The notes under the pieces are model-generated. The model was not told the origin of the DNA and did no database searches. It worked only from the letters and a program-made list of their open reading frames with translations. A stretch of 64,000 nt of DNA, taken from the NCBI RefSeq assembly GCF_001984125.1, contig NZ_MTQL01000007.1, forward strand, positions 1,736,001 through 1,800,000. The letters run 5' to 3'. The translations under genes were made by a program, and so were the position numbers. Shown here piece after piece: positions 36,140 to 47,304 of the stretch (positions are counted from its first letter, which is position 1; each line of letters opens with the position of its first letter). The DNA is from Leifsonia sp. ALI-44-B. GTDB lineage: Bacteria; Actinomycetota; Actinomycetes; Actinomycetales; Microbacteriaceae.

Positions 36140-37075
36140 ATGTCTCACACACCTTCTTCTCCCCAGCCATCCTCGAGCCCGTCGCCCGAGCCCGGCCCGC
36201 TTCTGTCCGAGCTGCGCGACTCGGCCGTCGAGCGTCTCGCGCGATCGGGCGTGCCGACACCGGATGTCGACGCCGAACTCCTTCTCGGCCACGTCACGGG
36301 CCTCGGCCGCGGCGAGTTGCAGGCCGCTTTCATCACGGGTCGCCGCGCAGGCGCCGGCGCGGGCCCCGACGGCGGTCGCGATGCCGCCGGAGCCCTCGAC
36401 GCCCTCCTCGAGCGCCGTGCCGCGCGCGAGCCGCTGCAGCACATCCTCGGCGTCGCCTGGTTCCGCTCGCTCGAATTGCGCGTCGGCCCGGGCGTCTTCG
36501 TGCCGCGTCCCGAAACCGAGGGCGTCGTGCAGATCGCGATCGATGCGCTGCGCCAGGTGCCGACCCCCGAACCCGTCGCGGTCGACCTCGGCACGGGCTC
36601 GGGTGCCATCGCGCTGGCCATGGCCACCGAGGTGCCGAACGCGCGCGTCCATGCGGTCGAGGCCTCCGTCGACGCCTTCATCTGGGCCCGCGAGAACTTC
36701 GCGGCGGTGGGTGCCGACAACGCTCGCCTGGTCTTCGACGACATGGGTCGCGCCCTGCCCGAGCTCGACGGCTCGGTCGATGTCGTCATCTCTAACCCGC
36801 CCTACGTTCCGGATGATGCCATCCCACGCGACCCCGAGGTGCGCCTCTTCGACCCGGCCATGGCCCTCTACGGTGGCCCCGACGGTCTCGACCTCGTCCG
36901 TTCGCTCGAACGCACAGCGCACCGGCTCCTGCGCGAGGGCGGGCTGCTCGTCATCGAGCACGGCGAACTCCAGGGCGCCGACATCCGATTGATCCTCACC
37001 GAACGCGGATGGCGCGCCGCCGCCACGCACGTCGACCTGACGCTGCGCGACCGCACCACGACGGCCCTCCGCTAG
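36140..37075 (+). CDS. prmC: Peptide chain release factor N5-glutamine methyltransferase
   Basis: SAM-dependent enzyme that methylates the GGQ glutamine of release factors, 311 residues. The SAM motif is VAVDLGTGSGAIALAMA and the glutamine-binding motif NPPYVPDDAI (about 219); the N-terminal helical domain contains VDAELLLGHVTGLGRGEL. A TAGGCT -10 at 36097-36102 supports the ATG chosen, which has no clear ribosome-binding site; an ATG 66 bp upstream is an alternative. A Ser/Pro-rich stretch opens the protein. Confidence 0.95.
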   Translation: MSHTPSSPQPSSSPSPEPGPLLSELRDSAVERLARSGVPTPDVDAELLLGHVTGLGRGELQAAFITGRRAGAGAGPDGGRDAAGALDALLERRAAREPLQHILGVAWFRSLELRVGPGVFVPRPETEGVVQIAIDALRQVPTPEPVAVDLGTGSGAIALAMATEVPNARVHAVEASVDAFIWARENFAAVGADNARLVFDDMGRALPELDGSVDVVISNPPYVPDDAIPRDPEVRLFDPAMALYGGPDGLDLVRSLERTAHRLLREGGLLVIEHGELQGADIRLILTERGWRAAATHVDLTLRDRTTTALR

Positions 37076-37191
37076 CTCGAGTCCCTAGGGGCACGCAGCT
37101 CTCCCGATCCGCGACCGCGTCGCGCGGCCAGCGCGGCCCTGGCCGTGGACGAGGCTGTGGCTGGGCCGTGGCCGTCGACGTCGACGTGCCG

Positions 37192-37827
37192 CTAAGGTCG
37201 CGCCGCAAACTCCTCGACGGCGGCCATCAAACCGTCGGTGTCATACCCGTCGGCCGTCTTCGTCAGGTGGAAGGCCGTGATGCCCACGGCGCGCGCGGCC
37301 TCGACGTTGGCGTGCGAATCATCCGCGAAGAACGCATCGGATGCCTCGACCCCCAGCCGGCCGAGCGCGCGCGTGTAGATGCGACGCTCGGGTTTCGCCG
37401 CTCCCAGCACGGCCGACACGAGGTCATTGTCGCCCCCGATGATCTCGGCGGCCTCGGGAGCCAACACCGACAATTCCTCGCGGAAGATGATCGGGTTGTT
37501 ACTCAGCAACGCGGCGGTGCCGAGCTCTGAGGCGCGCTTGAGGGCCGCGATCGACCCCGGAATGATCGTCATGGCCGACTTGCGCGACTCGCACCACTGC
37601 TCGCGCGTGAGCGGCACCCCGGTCACCTCGGCGAACGCCTCGAGGTATTCGTCGCCCGTGGCGAACTCGCCCGCATTGGCCGCCCGCTCGAACCCTCCCA
37701 CCCACCAGGTCGAGGCCAGGTGGTACTGCGTCGACCCCGTCAGACGCGCCAGATTGGGCAGCCGTTTGAGAAAATCGTAGTCATAGAGGGTCTTGTCGCA
37801 GTCGAAGAAGAACACGGATGGCTTCAC
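37192..37827 (-). CDS. HAD-superfamily hydrolase (pyrimidine 5'-nucleotidase-like)
   Basis: A 211-residue cytosolic phosphatase of the haloacid dehalogenase superfamily. Motif I is FFFDCDKTLYDYD, where the second Asp two residues after the nucleophile is kept. Motif II is LLSNNP, and motif III/IV has KPERRIYTRAL with FFADDSHANVEAA. The start is GTG after GGATGG. The layout resembles YjjG/SDT1-type nucleotidases. It is flanked by prmC and tsaC on the opposite strand and belongs to neither unit. Confidence 0.87.
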   Translation of the reverse strand: MKPSVFFFDCDKTLYDYDFLKRLPNLARLTGSTQYHLASTWWVGGFERAANAGEFATGDEYLEAFAEVTGVPLTREQWCESRKSAMTIIPGSIAALKRASELGTAALLSNNPIIFREELSVLAPEAAEIIGGDNDLVSAVLGAAKPERRIYTRALGRLGVEASDAFFADDSHANVEAARAVGITAFHLTKTADGYDTDGLMAAVEEFAARP

Positions 37828-37902
37828 CCATCCAGTATCTCTCCCCGTTCTCACACCCGGCGACCCGTTCGCTCTCGGCAGGTGACGATAGAATCGAGCA
37901 CA

Positions 37903-38652
37903 ATGTCCCGCATCCATGACTGCTCTGACGACACCGAGCTGCTGATCGGCATGCGAATGGCCCGAGCCGCGATCGCCCGCGGTGAACTCGTCGTCATTCC
38001 CACCGACACCGTCTACGGTGTGGCCGCCGACGCTTTTTCCCCCCGCGCCGTGCAGCGATTGCTCGACGCCAAGGGCCGCACACGCCAGTCGCCGCCGCCC
38101 GTTCTCGTGCCCGGCATCCACACGCTCGAGGCCCTCGCGGCCGAGGTACCCGACGCCGTGCGCGACCTCGTCGAGGCGTTCTGGCCGGGCGGCCTCACGA
38201 TCGTGCTGCCGGCCCAGCCGTCCCTCGCCTGGGATCTGGGCGACACCGACGGCACGGTCGCCGTGCGCATGCCGAGCCACCACATCGCGCTCGAGCTGCT
38301 CGAAGAAACGGGCCCTCTCGCGGTCTCCTCGGCCAACCTCACGGGTCTCCCTGCCGCGACAACGGCGGCAGAAGCCGAACGGATGCTGGGCGACAGCGTC
38401 TCCTCCTACCTCGACGCGGGCCCCTCGGGCGACACCGCCTCGACCATCGTCGACGCCACGCGCCTGCAGACCCCGGGTGGCCGCGTCACGGTCCTCCGCG
38501 AGGGTGCCATCAGCCGCGCCCAGCTGGTCGAGGTCCTGGGCGACCTGCTCGAACCACTCGACGCAGCGCCTGCCGCCAGCGCCGAGCCGGCAGCGAATCC
38601 GGATACCCCGACGCACGGCACCCCGCCGCCCGAGTCAGCCCGCGACGCATGA
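37903..38652 (+). CDS. tsaC: L-threonylcarbamoyladenylate synthase (YrdC/Sua5 family)
   Basis: Makes threonylcarbamoyl-AMP for t6A modification of ANN-decoding tRNAs, 249 residues. The YrdC fold is shown by GELVVIPTDTVYGVAADAF, KGRTRQSPPPVLV, FWPGGLTIVLPA and LAVSSANLTG. A Pro/Ala-rich tail of about 35 residues replaces the Sua5 C-terminal domain. It overlaps the next gene by ATGA and lies in the prmC-tsaC-wecA order typical of Actinobacteria. Confidence 0.95.
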   Translation: MSRIHDCSDDTELLIGMRMARAAIARGELVVIPTDTVYGVAADAFSPRAVQRLLDAKGRTRQSPPPVLVPGIHTLEALAAEVPDAVRDLVEAFWPGGLTIVLPAQPSLAWDLGDTDGTVAVRMPSHHIALELLEETGPLAVSSANLTGLPAATTAAEAERMLGDSVSSYLDAGPSGDTASTIVDATRLQTPGGRVTVLREGAISRAQLVEVLGDLLEPLDAAPAASAEPAANPDTPTHGTPPPESARDA

Positions 38653-39968
38653 TCCAGTATCTGATCATCGCCGCGATCACGGCGGTCATCACGTTCGTCG
38701 TCTCCTTGGCGGTCTACCGCGGTGCCCTGAAATACAAGCTCTACCCGAAGATCCGCGAACGCGACGTCCACACACGTCCCACCCCGCGCCTGGGTGGTGT
38801 GGCCATGTTCGTGGGCGTCATCGCGGCCTTCGTCATCGCCTCGCAGAACCCGTTCTTCGCCTCGACGTTCGGCAGCCCCGGGCCCATTCTCGCCATCGGG
38901 GGAGCGGCGCTGCTCACGGTCTTGATCGGCGTCGCCGACGACATCTGGGACCTCGACTGGATGATCAAACTCGCGGGCCAGTTCCTCGCCGCGGGCCTCA
39001 TCGCCTGGCTGGGCGTGCAGATCTACTCGCTGCCCATCGGCGGCCTCACGGTCGGTTCGTCGTGGATGTCCTTCACCATGACGGTCTTCGCCATCGTGCT
39101 GGTCATGAACGCCATCAACTTCATCGACGGGCTCGACGGCCTGGTCGCGGGAGTCGCGCTCATCGCCAACGGAACCTTCCTCATCTACGGCTACCTCCTG
39201 GTGCGCGAGACGGGCCAGACGAGCTTCTTCAACCTCTCGTTGCTCATCTCGGCCGTGCTGGTCGGTGCCTGCGCCGGATTCCTGCCGCTCAACTGGCATC
39301 CGGCCCGCATGTTCATGGGCGACGCGGGTGCGCTCCTCGTCGGCCTCCTCATGGCCACGAGCGCCGTCGCCATCACGGGCACGGTCGACCCGACATCCCT
39401 CGGCCGCAGCCAGCTGCTCGGAATCTACATCCCGATCATCCTGCCCTTCGCCATCCTCGTGGTGCCGCTGCTCGACTTCGGGCTCGCGGTCTTCCGCCGT
39501 CTGCGTGCCGGCAAGTCGCCGTTCAGCGCCGATCGCAAGCACCTGCACCACCGCCTACTCGACATGGGTCACACGCACTTCCAGGCCGTCCTCATTTTCT
39601 ACGCCTGGACATCCGTCATCGCCATCTCGTGCCTGCTCTTCTTCGTCTTCCAGCCCTATTGGGTGGCGCTCGTGTTCCTGATCGCCGGTGTCATCATCTG
39701 CGCCGTGGTCACGCTCGCGCCGCTCGGCCGCCGCAAGACCCTCGAGTTCTCGGCCCAGACCGTCGGCGCCGACGATCCCGCGTTCGAGCGCGTTCGTGAA
39801 TTCGACCCGTTGGATGCCGCGAGCGAAGACCGGCCCCACGACGCGCCCATCTCGCACGAACTCGTCGCCGAGGTCGTCGCGGTCGCCGAAGCCCAACGCA
39901 CTGAACCAGAAGCATCCCCGGTCCGACGCTCGGACGACGACGCCCCCGCCCCGAAGGACACCCCATGA
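38649..39968 (+). CDS. Undecaprenyl-phosphate sugar-1-phosphate transferase (WecA/TagO/MraY family)
   Basis: A 439-residue polytopic enzyme that moves a sugar-1-phosphate (usually GlcNAc-1-P) to undecaprenyl phosphate, starting cell-wall glycopolymer synthesis. Conserved acidic motifs are GVADDIWDLDW and NAINFIDGLDGL; the HHRLLDMGHTH cytoplasmic motif is also present. About eleven hydrophobic helices are seen, with a polar Asp/Glu/Pro-rich cytoplasmic tail of about 75 residues. The counterpart in mycobacteria is wecA (rfe) at the same locus. It overlaps both neighbours. Confidence 0.94.
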   Translation: MIQYLIIAAITAVITFVVSLAVYRGALKYKLYPKIRERDVHTRPTPRLGGVAMFVGVIAAFVIASQNPFFASTFGSPGPILAIGGAALLTVLIGVADDIWDLDWMIKLAGQFLAAGLIAWLGVQIYSLPIGGLTVGSSWMSFTMTVFAIVLVMNAINFIDGLDGLVAGVALIANGTFLIYGYLLVRETGQTSFFNLSLLISAVLVGACAGFLPLNWHPARMFMGDAGALLVGLLMATSAVAITGTVDPTSLGRSQLLGIYIPIILPFAILVVPLLDFGLAVFRRLRAGKSPFSADRKHLHHRLLDMGHTHFQAVLIFYAWTSVIAISCLLFFVFQPYWVALVFLIAGVIICAVVTLAPLGRRKTLEFSAQTVGADDPAFERVREFDPLDAASEDRPHDAPISHELVAEVVAVAEAQRTEPEASPVRRSDDDAPAPKDTP

Positions 39969-40411
39969 GCTCCAACAAAGTATTCGTCGACGCCCTGAAG
40001 TACGGCGCCCTCCTCGCCATCGGCATCGCCCTGGTCGGGGGAGTGATCGGTTTCTTCCTCGACGGCAGTCGCGGCGTCGTCTCGGCCCTAATCGGCACGG
40101 CGCTCTCGGCCGTCATGCTCGCGATCACGGCGGCCAGCATCCTTTTCGCCAACCGTTTCTATGGCTCCGACCTCTTCGTCGGCGCCTTCTTCGGCATCGT
40201 CCTCGGTGGATGGCTGCTCAAATTCGTTGTCTTCCTGGTGCTGGTCTTCCTCCTCGCCGATCAGCCCTGGGTCAACCGCGTGATCATGCTCGTCTGTGTC
40301 ATCGTCGGCGTCATCGGTTCCCTCGTGGTGGACATGGTCGTCGTCGCTCGCTCGCGCGTGGGCTATGTCAGCGACGCACAGTTGCCCGGAGACCAGAAAA
40401 ACGCGCAATAA
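39965..40411 (+). CDS. AtpI-like small membrane protein
   Basis: A 148-residue protein with four predicted membrane helices (YGALLAIGIALVGGVIGFFL, ALIGTALSAVMLAITAASIL, GIVLGGWLLKFVVFLVLVFL, VIMLVCVIVGVIGSLVVDMV). It matches the ATP synthase protein I-like protein found just before atpB in Actinobacteria. AtpI assists c-ring assembly or ion supply in other bacteria. It overlaps the wecA-type gene by ATGA and is 171 bp before atpB, so it may belong to the upstream transcript. Confidence 0.88.
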   Translation: MSSNKVFVDALKYGALLAIGIALVGGVIGFFLDGSRGVVSALIGTALSAVMLAITAASILFANRFYGSDLFVGAFFGIVLGGWLLKFVVFLVLVFLLADQPWVNRVIMLVCVIVGVIGSLVVDMVVVARSRVGYVSDAQLPGDQKNAQ

Positions 40412-40423
40412 CGGGCAAACCGA

Positions 40424-40453
40424 TTCGTCAGCACGCCCAAATGTTGATAGGCT
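40424..40453 (+). promoter_or_regulatory. Candidate atp operon promoter
   Basis: TTCGTC (40424) and TAGGCT (40448) are spaced 18 bp apart as possible -35 and -10 elements, in the only sizeable gap between atpI and atpB. A transcript from here would have a leader of about 125 nt. Read by eye. Confidence 0.35.
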
Positions 40454-40526
40454 CTCTGGAGATTCCCCAAGCATATTTACACGCATTTCGCGTGAGTTGT
40501 TTGGCGTCTTCCGAATGTTCGTCGCT

Positions 40527-40547
40527 CGGAGAGCAGTTCGCTCTCCG
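40527..40547 (+). promoter_or_regulatory. Hairpin in the atpB leader
   Basis: CGGAGAGC and GCTCTCCG form an 8-bp stem with a 5-base AGTTC loop, 35 bp before the atpB start. It could stabilise or attenuate the atp transcript. Confidence 0.4.
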
Positions 40548-40582
40548 CCCCGAAACAGGAGATAGCGCTGTTAGGTAACGCT

Positions 40583-41446
40583 GTGCTGTTAAGTAACTCG
40601 GTGCTGAGTAGCTCCGTTCACTTCAGCGAAAAAATCAACTCTGTGATCAACGCCCCGATCTTCGCGGCTGCTGGCGACGACAACACGTTCCACGGTCCGT
40701 CGATCAACGAGTTCTTCCCCGAGATCGTCGCTTTCGAAGGCACTCCCTTCGCGATCAACCGCATCATGCTGATCCGGTTCCTCGCGGTGGCCGCCATCCT
40801 GGTTCTCTTCTGGCTCGGCACGCGCCGCATGAAGATCGTCCCGGGTCGCGGTCAGTCGATCATCGAGATGGGCCTCGACTTCGTTCGGGTCAACATCGCC
40901 GAAGACCTGTTGGGTAAGAAAGACGGCAAGCGGTTCCTGCCGATCATCACGACGATCTTCTTCATGGTCTTGTTCATGAACATCACGGGTGTCATCCCGT
41001 TCCTGAACATCGCGGGAACGTCGGTCATCGGTGTTCCGCTCGTGCTGGCGCTCGTCGCCTACATCGCGTTCATCTACGCCGGTGTCAAGAAGCACCCGGG
41101 CGCATTCTTCAAGAACGCGCTCTTCCCGCCCGGCGTGCCGTGGCCGCTGTACATCATCGTGACGCCCATCGAACTGGTTTCCACGTTCGTCCTGCGGCCC
41201 ATCACGCTGACGCTCCGACTCCTCATGAACATGGTCGTCGGGCACCTGCTCCTCGTCCTCTTCTTCGGAGCGACCTGGTTCTTCTTCTTCAACGCCGACG
41301 GCATCTTCAAGGCCTTCGGTGTGGGCACGCTCGCATTCGGCTTCGTCTTCACGCTCTTCGAGCTGTTGGTCGCCGCACTGCAGGCCTACGTTTTCGCACT
41401 ACTTACGACTGTTTACATCCAGCTCGCGCTGGCTGACGAACACTAA
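40583..41446 (+). CDS. atpB: ATP synthase Fo subunit a
   Basis: Proton-channel subunit facing the c-ring, 287 residues by this start. The essential Arg helix is visible as LRPITLTLRLLMNMVVGHLL and the last helix as LFELLVAALQAYVFALLTTVY. The start is uncertain: two in-frame GTGs lie close together and AGGAGA is about 20 bases upstream, so the protein may begin a few residues later. First gene of the canonical atpBEFHAGDC operon. Confidence 0.96.
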   Translation: MLLSNSVLSSSVHFSEKINSVINAPIFAAAGDDNTFHGPSINEFFPEIVAFEGTPFAINRIMLIRFLAVAAILVLFWLGTRRMKIVPGRGQSIIEMGLDFVRVNIAEDLLGKKDGKRFLPIITTIFFMVLFMNITGVIPFLNIAGTSVIGVPLVLALVAYIAFIYAGVKKHPGAFFKNALFPPGVPWPLYIIVTPIELVSTFVLRPITLTLRLLMNMVVGHLLLVLFFGATWFFFFNADGIFKAFGVGTLAFGFVFTLFELLVAALQAYVFALLTTVYIQLALADEH

Positions 41447-41466
41447 ACGACGTCAGCATCCGCTGA

Positions 41467-41727
<261 letters not shown>

Positions 41728-41757
41728 GCCCTTCGTCATTCGTAGCAAGGAGGCGTG

Positions 41758-42324
41758 ATGATTCACGCACTAGTGCGGGCTGCCGCAGAGGGTGAAACCT
41801 CGCACAACCCGCTTTTGCCCGAGACGTATGACATCGTCTGGTCGTTGGTCTGCTTCATCGTCATCCTCGTCGCATTCTGGAAGGTCTTCCTTCCCAAGAT
41901 GCAGAAGATGCTCGACGAGCGTTCCGCCGCCATCGAGGGCAACATCGCCAAGGCCGACGAGGCTCAGCGTGACGCCGAGGCTGCTCTCGAGCAGTACACG
42001 GCTCAGCTCGCCGACGCCCGTCAGGAAGCTGCCGCCATTCGTGACCAGGCTCGTGTCGACGGTCAGCGCATCCTCGCTGAACTGAAGGAACAGGCTGCGA
42101 CCGACGCCGCACGCATCACGCAGAGCGCCCAGGCCCAGATCGAAGCCGAACGTCAGGCAGCGGTCGTCAGCCTGCGCAACGAGGTCGGCTCGCTCGCGAT
42201 CGACCTCGCGTCCGGTGTGATCGGCGAAAGCCTGTCCGACGACGCCCGTGCAACCGCGGTCGTTGACCGATTCCTGGCTGACCTCGAAGCATCCGAGGCC
42301 TCGAACCAGGCAGAGAAGGCGTAA
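41758..42324 (+). CDS. atpF: ATP synthase Fo subunit b
   Basis: Peripheral-stalk subunit of 188 residues: a short N-terminal tail, one membrane helix (IVWSLVCFIVILVAFWKVFL), and a long charged coiled coil running from about residue 50 to 150. The ATG after AAGGAGGC is chosen over a GTG three bases earlier. It is a separate b subunit, unlike the mycobacterial fused b-delta arrangement. Confidence 0.96.
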   Translation: MIHALVRAAAEGETSHNPLLPETYDIVWSLVCFIVILVAFWKVFLPKMQKMLDERSAAIEGNIAKADEAQRDAEAALEQYTAQLADARQEAAAIRDQARVDGQRILAELKEQAATDAARITQSAQAQIEAERQAAVVSLRNEVGSLAIDLASGVIGESLSDDARATAVVDRFLADLEASEASNQAEKA

Positions 42325-42330
42325 CGCATC

Positions 42331-43146
42331 ATGGGTAGCGCGACAAGAGAAGCACTGCACGAATCGCTGCGCGAGTTGGACTCGACGGGAGCCGTTGGCG
42401 ACAACGGTTCCGGTCGTGACCTGACGACCGTCAGCGAGCTGTTCGCCGTCGGCCGCGTCGTCGCTCGCACGGCGCACCTGCGCTCGGCCCTGTCCGACAA
42501 GGCCGCACCCGCCGAGGTCAAGCGTCAGCTCGTGCAGACGGTCTTCGGATCGTCTGTGTCCGAGCGCACGCTGCGACTCGTCAGCGCCGCCGCCGCCGGC
42601 CGCTGGTCCGACGAGGACGGCTTCGTCGCCGGCCTCGAGGAGCTCGGCATCCGTGCCGCGGTGCAGTCGGTCGGTTCGGACGTGTCGATCGAACAGGAGC
42701 TGTTCGAATTCGGCCGCTATGTCGCGGGTGACGCAGAGCTCGAGCTCGCGCTCGGCTCCAAGCTCGGCGATGTGCAGGCCAAGGTCGCGCTCGTCGAATC
42801 CCTGCTCGCGGGTAAGGCCTCACCGCAGACGGTCGAGATCGTCCGTCAGCTGGTGCAGCAGCCCCGTGGTCGCCGCATCCGCACGCTTCTGCGTTACGCG
42901 GCCGGCATCGCCGCCGACCAGAGCAACCTCACCGTCGCAACCGTCACGGCCGCGGCACCGCTCACCGAGGGGCAACTCGCCCGGCTCCGTGCCGGACTCA
43001 GCTCGCTCTACGGTCGAGATGTCAAAATCAACGTGATCGTAGACGCATCCATCATGGGCGGTCTGCGGGTGCAGGTCGGTGACGATGTCATCGATGGCAG
43101 CGTTGCATCTCGCCTGCACGACCTGAAGCTCCAGCTCGCCGGCTGA
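42331..43146 (+). CDS. atpH: ATP synthase F1 subunit delta
   Basis: Connects the peripheral stalk to the F1 head, 271 residues, about 90 longer than the E. coli subunit. The C-terminal segment [17 protein letters not shown] with [16 protein letters not shown] is diagnostic. The first two-thirds contains two similar helical blocks, [19 protein letters not shown] and [19 protein letters not shown], suggesting an internal duplication of the OSCP-type N-domain, as in other long actinobacterial delta subunits. Six bp after atpF. Confidence 0.95.
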   Translation: MGSATREALHESLRELDSTGAVGDNGSGRDLTTVSELFAVGRVVARTAHLRSALSDKAAPAEVKRQLVQTVFGSSVSERTLRLVSAAAAGRWSDEDGFVAGLEELGIRAAVQSVGSDVSIEQELFEFGRYVAGDAELELALGSKLGDVQAKVALVESLLAGKASPQTVEIVRQLVQQPRGRRIRTLLRYAAGIAADQSNLTVATVTAAAPLTEGQLARLRAGLSSLYGRDVKINVIVDASIMGGLRVQVGDDVIDGSVASRLHDLKLQLAG

Positions 43147-43209
43147 TCCAGCCACACCGCTGATCCAGCCGCACACAGCACAGAGCCGCACACAACACAG
43201 ACGCACGAT
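43142..43209. repeat. 17-bp degenerate tandem repeat between atpH and atpA
   Basis: Four 17-bp units lie head to tail. The first two are nearly identical (GCTGATCCAGCCACACC and GCTGATCCAGCCGCACA) and include the atpH stop codon; the later units share AGCCGCACACA and ACACAG. It fills most of the 118-bp gap, the largest inside the atpB-atpC cluster. Confidence 0.7.
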
Positions 43210-43264
43210 CCCTGGGATCGACACATCGGAAGCGCGAACCGTTTCCGCAACTCAAAGGAAAATG

Positions 43265-44902
43265 ATGGCAGAACTAACGATTAGTCCTGATGAGATCCGG
43301 AGTGCTCTCAAGGACTTCGTCGCCGCATACGAGCCGGGCAAGGCCGGAACGACCGAAGTAGGCCACGTGATCGACGCCGGCGACGGCATCGCGCACGTCG
43401 AAGGTCTGCCGGGCGTCATGGCCAACGAGTTGATCCGCTTCTCCGATGGCACGCTGGGCCTTGCCCAGAACCTCGACGAGAACGAGATCGGCGTCGTCAT
43501 CCTCGGTGAGTTCGCTGGCATCGAAGAGGGCATGGAAGTCACGCGCACGGGCGAGGTTCTCTCGGTCCCCGTCGGCGACGGCTACCTCGGCCGCGTGGTC
43601 GACCCCCTCGGCAACCCGATCGATGGCCTCGGCGAGATCGCGAGCGAAGGCCGCCGCGCCCTCGAGCTGCAGGCGCCCGGCGTCATGCAGCGTAAGAGCG
43701 TGCACGAGCCCCTGCAGACCGGTATCAAGGCCATCGACGCCATGATCCCCGTCGGCCGTGGCCAGCGCCAGCTGATCATCGGTGACCGCCAGACCGGTAA
43801 GACGGCCATCGCGATCGACACCATCATCAACCAGAAGGCCAACTGGGAGTCGGGCGACACCAACAAGCAGGTGCGCTGCATCTACGTCGCCATCGGCCAG
43901 AAGGGCTCCACCATCGCTTCGGTGAAGGGTGCCCTCGAAGACGCCGGAGCCATGGAATACACGACCATCGTCGCGTCTCCGGCTTCCGACCCCGCCGGCT
44001 TCAAGTACCTCGCTCCCTACACCGGTTCGGCCATCGGCCAGCACTGGATGTACGGCGGCAAGCACGTCCTCATCATCTTCGATGACCTGTCGAAGCAGGC
44101 CGAGGCCTACCGTGCCGTTTCGCTGCTCCTGCGTCGTCCGCCGGGCCGCGAGGCATACCCCGGCGACGTGTTCTACCTGCACTCCCGCCTGCTCGAGCGT
44201 TGCGCGAAGCTGTCCGACGAGCTCGGTGCCGGATCGATGACGGGTCTCCCCATCATCGAGACGAAGGCCAACGACGTCTCGGCCTACATCCCCACCAACG
44301 TGATCTCGATCACCGACGGCCAGATCTTCCTGCAGTCCGACCTCTTCAACGCCAACCAGCGTCCCGCTGTCGACGTGGGAATCTCGGTCTCGCGTGTCGG
44401 TGGTGACGCTCAGGTCAAGTCGATCAAGAAGGTTTCGGGAACGCTGAAGCTCGAGCTGGCTCAGTACCGCTCGCTCGAAGCATTCGCCATGTTCGCGTCC
44501 GACCTCGACGCCGCCAGCCGCCGTCAGCTCGCCCGAGGCGCCCGCCTCACCGAGCTGCTCAAGCAGCCGCAGTACTCGCCCTACCCGGTCGAAGACCAGG
44601 TCGTCGCGATCTGGGCCGGCACCAACGGCAAGCTCGACGAGGTTCCCGTCGAAGACATCCTGCGCTTCGAGCGCGAGCTGCTCGACTACCTGGGCCGCAA
44701 CACCGACGTCCTGTCCAAGCTGCGCGACTCCAACGTGCTGAGCGACGACATCGTCACCAACCTCGAGTCGTCGATCGACACCTTCAAGAAGGAGTTCCAG
44801 ACCGGCGAGGGCAAGCCCCTCAACTCGGTCGGCTCCGAGAAGTTCGAAGAACTTCCCGCCGAAGAGGTCAACCAGGAAAAGATCGTCAAGGGACGTCGAT
44901 AA
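43265..44902 (+). CDS. atpA: ATP synthase F1 subunit alpha
   Basis: Non-catalytic nucleotide-binding subunit, 545 residues. P-loop GDRQTGKT at about 173-180; the family signature near [14 protein letters not shown] is present. The second of two adjacent ATGs (MAELTIS) is chosen because AAAGGA lies five bases before it. A C-terminal extension beyond the E. coli length (about 30 residues, [16 protein letters not shown]) is typical of Actinobacteria. Confidence 0.98.
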   Translation: MAELTISPDEIRSALKDFVAAYEPGKAGTTEVGHVIDAGDGIAHVEGLPGVMANELIRFSDGTLGLAQNLDENEIGVVILGEFAGIEEGMEVTRTGEVLSVPVGDGYLGRVVDPLGNPIDGLGEIASEGRRALELQAPGVMQRKSVHEPLQTGIKAIDAMIPVGRGQRQLIIGDRQTGKTAIAIDTIINQKANWESGDTNKQVRCIYVAIGQKGSTIASVKGALEDAGAMEYTTIVASPASDPAGFKYLAPYTGSAIGQHWMYGGKHVLIIFDDLSKQAEAYRAVSLLLRRPPGREAYPGDVFYLHSRLLERCAKLSDELGAGSMTGLPIIETKANDVSAYIPTNVISITDGQIFLQSDLFNANQRPAVDVGISVSRVGGDAQVKSIKKVSGTLKLELAQYRSLEAFAMFASDLDAASRRQLARGARLTELLKQPQYSPYPVEDQVVAIWAGTNGKLDEVPVEDILRFERELLDYLGRNTDVLSKLRDSNVLSDDIVTNLESSIDTFKKEFQTGEGKPLNSVGSEKFEELPAEEVNQEKIVKGRR

Positions 44903-44905
44903 CCG

Positions 44906-45805
44906 ATGGGCGCACAGCTCCGGGTCTACACGCAGAGAATCAAATCTGCGCAGACGACCAAGAAGATCACGAGGGCGATGGAGTTGATCTCCGCCTCGCG
45001 CATTCAAAAAGCGCAGGCGCGAGTCGCCGCCTCCGGTCCGTACAGCCGCGCGATCACGCGTGCTGTATCGGCCGTGGCGACCTACTCCAACGTCGACCAC
45101 GTGCTCACCACCGAACCCGAGAAGATCGAGCGCGCAGCGGTCGTCATCTTCGCCTCGGACCGCGGTCTCGCCGGTGCGTTCAGCTCACAGGTGCTTCGTC
45201 AGGCCAATGAGCTCACCGAGTTGTTGCAGTCTCAGGGCAAAGAGGTCACCTACTTCCTCGTCGGCCGCAAGTCGGTGGCGTACTTCGCCTTCCGCAAGCG
45301 TGCCTCAGAGGGGCAGTGGACCGGCGGCACCGACTCGCCGTCGTTCGAGACGGCGCAGGAGATCGGGCAGGCCCTGCTGAAGAGCTTCCTCACGGATGCC
45401 TCTGAAGGCGGAGTCGACGAGATCCACGTGGTCTACAACCGTTTCGTCAGCATGGTCACGCAGACCCCCGAGGTCGTCCGTCTCCTGCCGCTCGAGGTCG
45501 TCGAAGGTGTCGAAGAACCCGACTCCAAGACCGTCCTGCCGCTGTACGAGTTCGAGCCCGACGCCGCAAACGTGCTGGATGCGCTGCTCCCGGTCTACAT
45601 CGAGAGCCGCCTGTTCAACGCCATGCTGCAGTCTGCCGCGAGCGAGCACGCTGCCCGCCAGAAAGCCATGAAGTCCGCGAGCGACAACGCGGACAAGCTG
45701 ATCACCGATTACACCCGTCTGCGCAACAACGCGCGTCAGGCGGAGATCACCCAGCAGATCGCCGAGATCGTCGGCGGCGCCGACGCTCTGTCGGGCGCCA
45801 AGTAA
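44906..45805 (+). CDS. atpG: ATP synthase F1 subunit gamma
   Basis: Rotary central-stalk subunit, 299 residues. The N-terminal helix [20 protein letters not shown] and C-terminal helix [20 protein letters not shown] form the coiled-coil shaft, and [15 protein letters not shown] marks the conserved Rossmann-like domain. It begins three bases after the atpA stop. Confidence 0.97.
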   Translation: MGAQLRVYTQRIKSAQTTKKITRAMELISASRIQKAQARVAASGPYSRAITRAVSAVATYSNVDHVLTTEPEKIERAAVVIFASDRGLAGAFSSQVLRQANELTELLQSQGKEVTYFLVGRKSVAYFAFRKRASEGQWTGGTDSPSFETAQEIGQALLKSFLTDASEGGVDEIHVVYNRFVSMVTQTPEVVRLLPLEVVEGVEEPDSKTVLPLYEFEPDAANVLDALLPVYIESRLFNAMLQSAASEHAARQKAMKSASDNADKLITDYTRLRNNARQAEITQQIAEIVGGADALSGAK

Positions 45806-47302
<1,497 letters not shown>

Positions 47303-47304
47303 TC

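Noticed and set aside
37126-37144. GGCCAG/CTGGCC hairpin between prmC and the HAD gene as a terminator
   Set aside because: The stem is only 6-7 bp with a 7-nt loop in very GC-rich sequence, and no T-run follows; chance pairing is likely.
37192-38616. Extended 474-residue reading of the HAD hydrolase
   Set aside because: The added N-terminus is antisense to tsaC; the HAD fold begins right after the internal GTG.
43274-45100. A 608-codon open frame antisense to atpA
   Set aside because: Same reason: shadow of a conserved gene, no domain visible.
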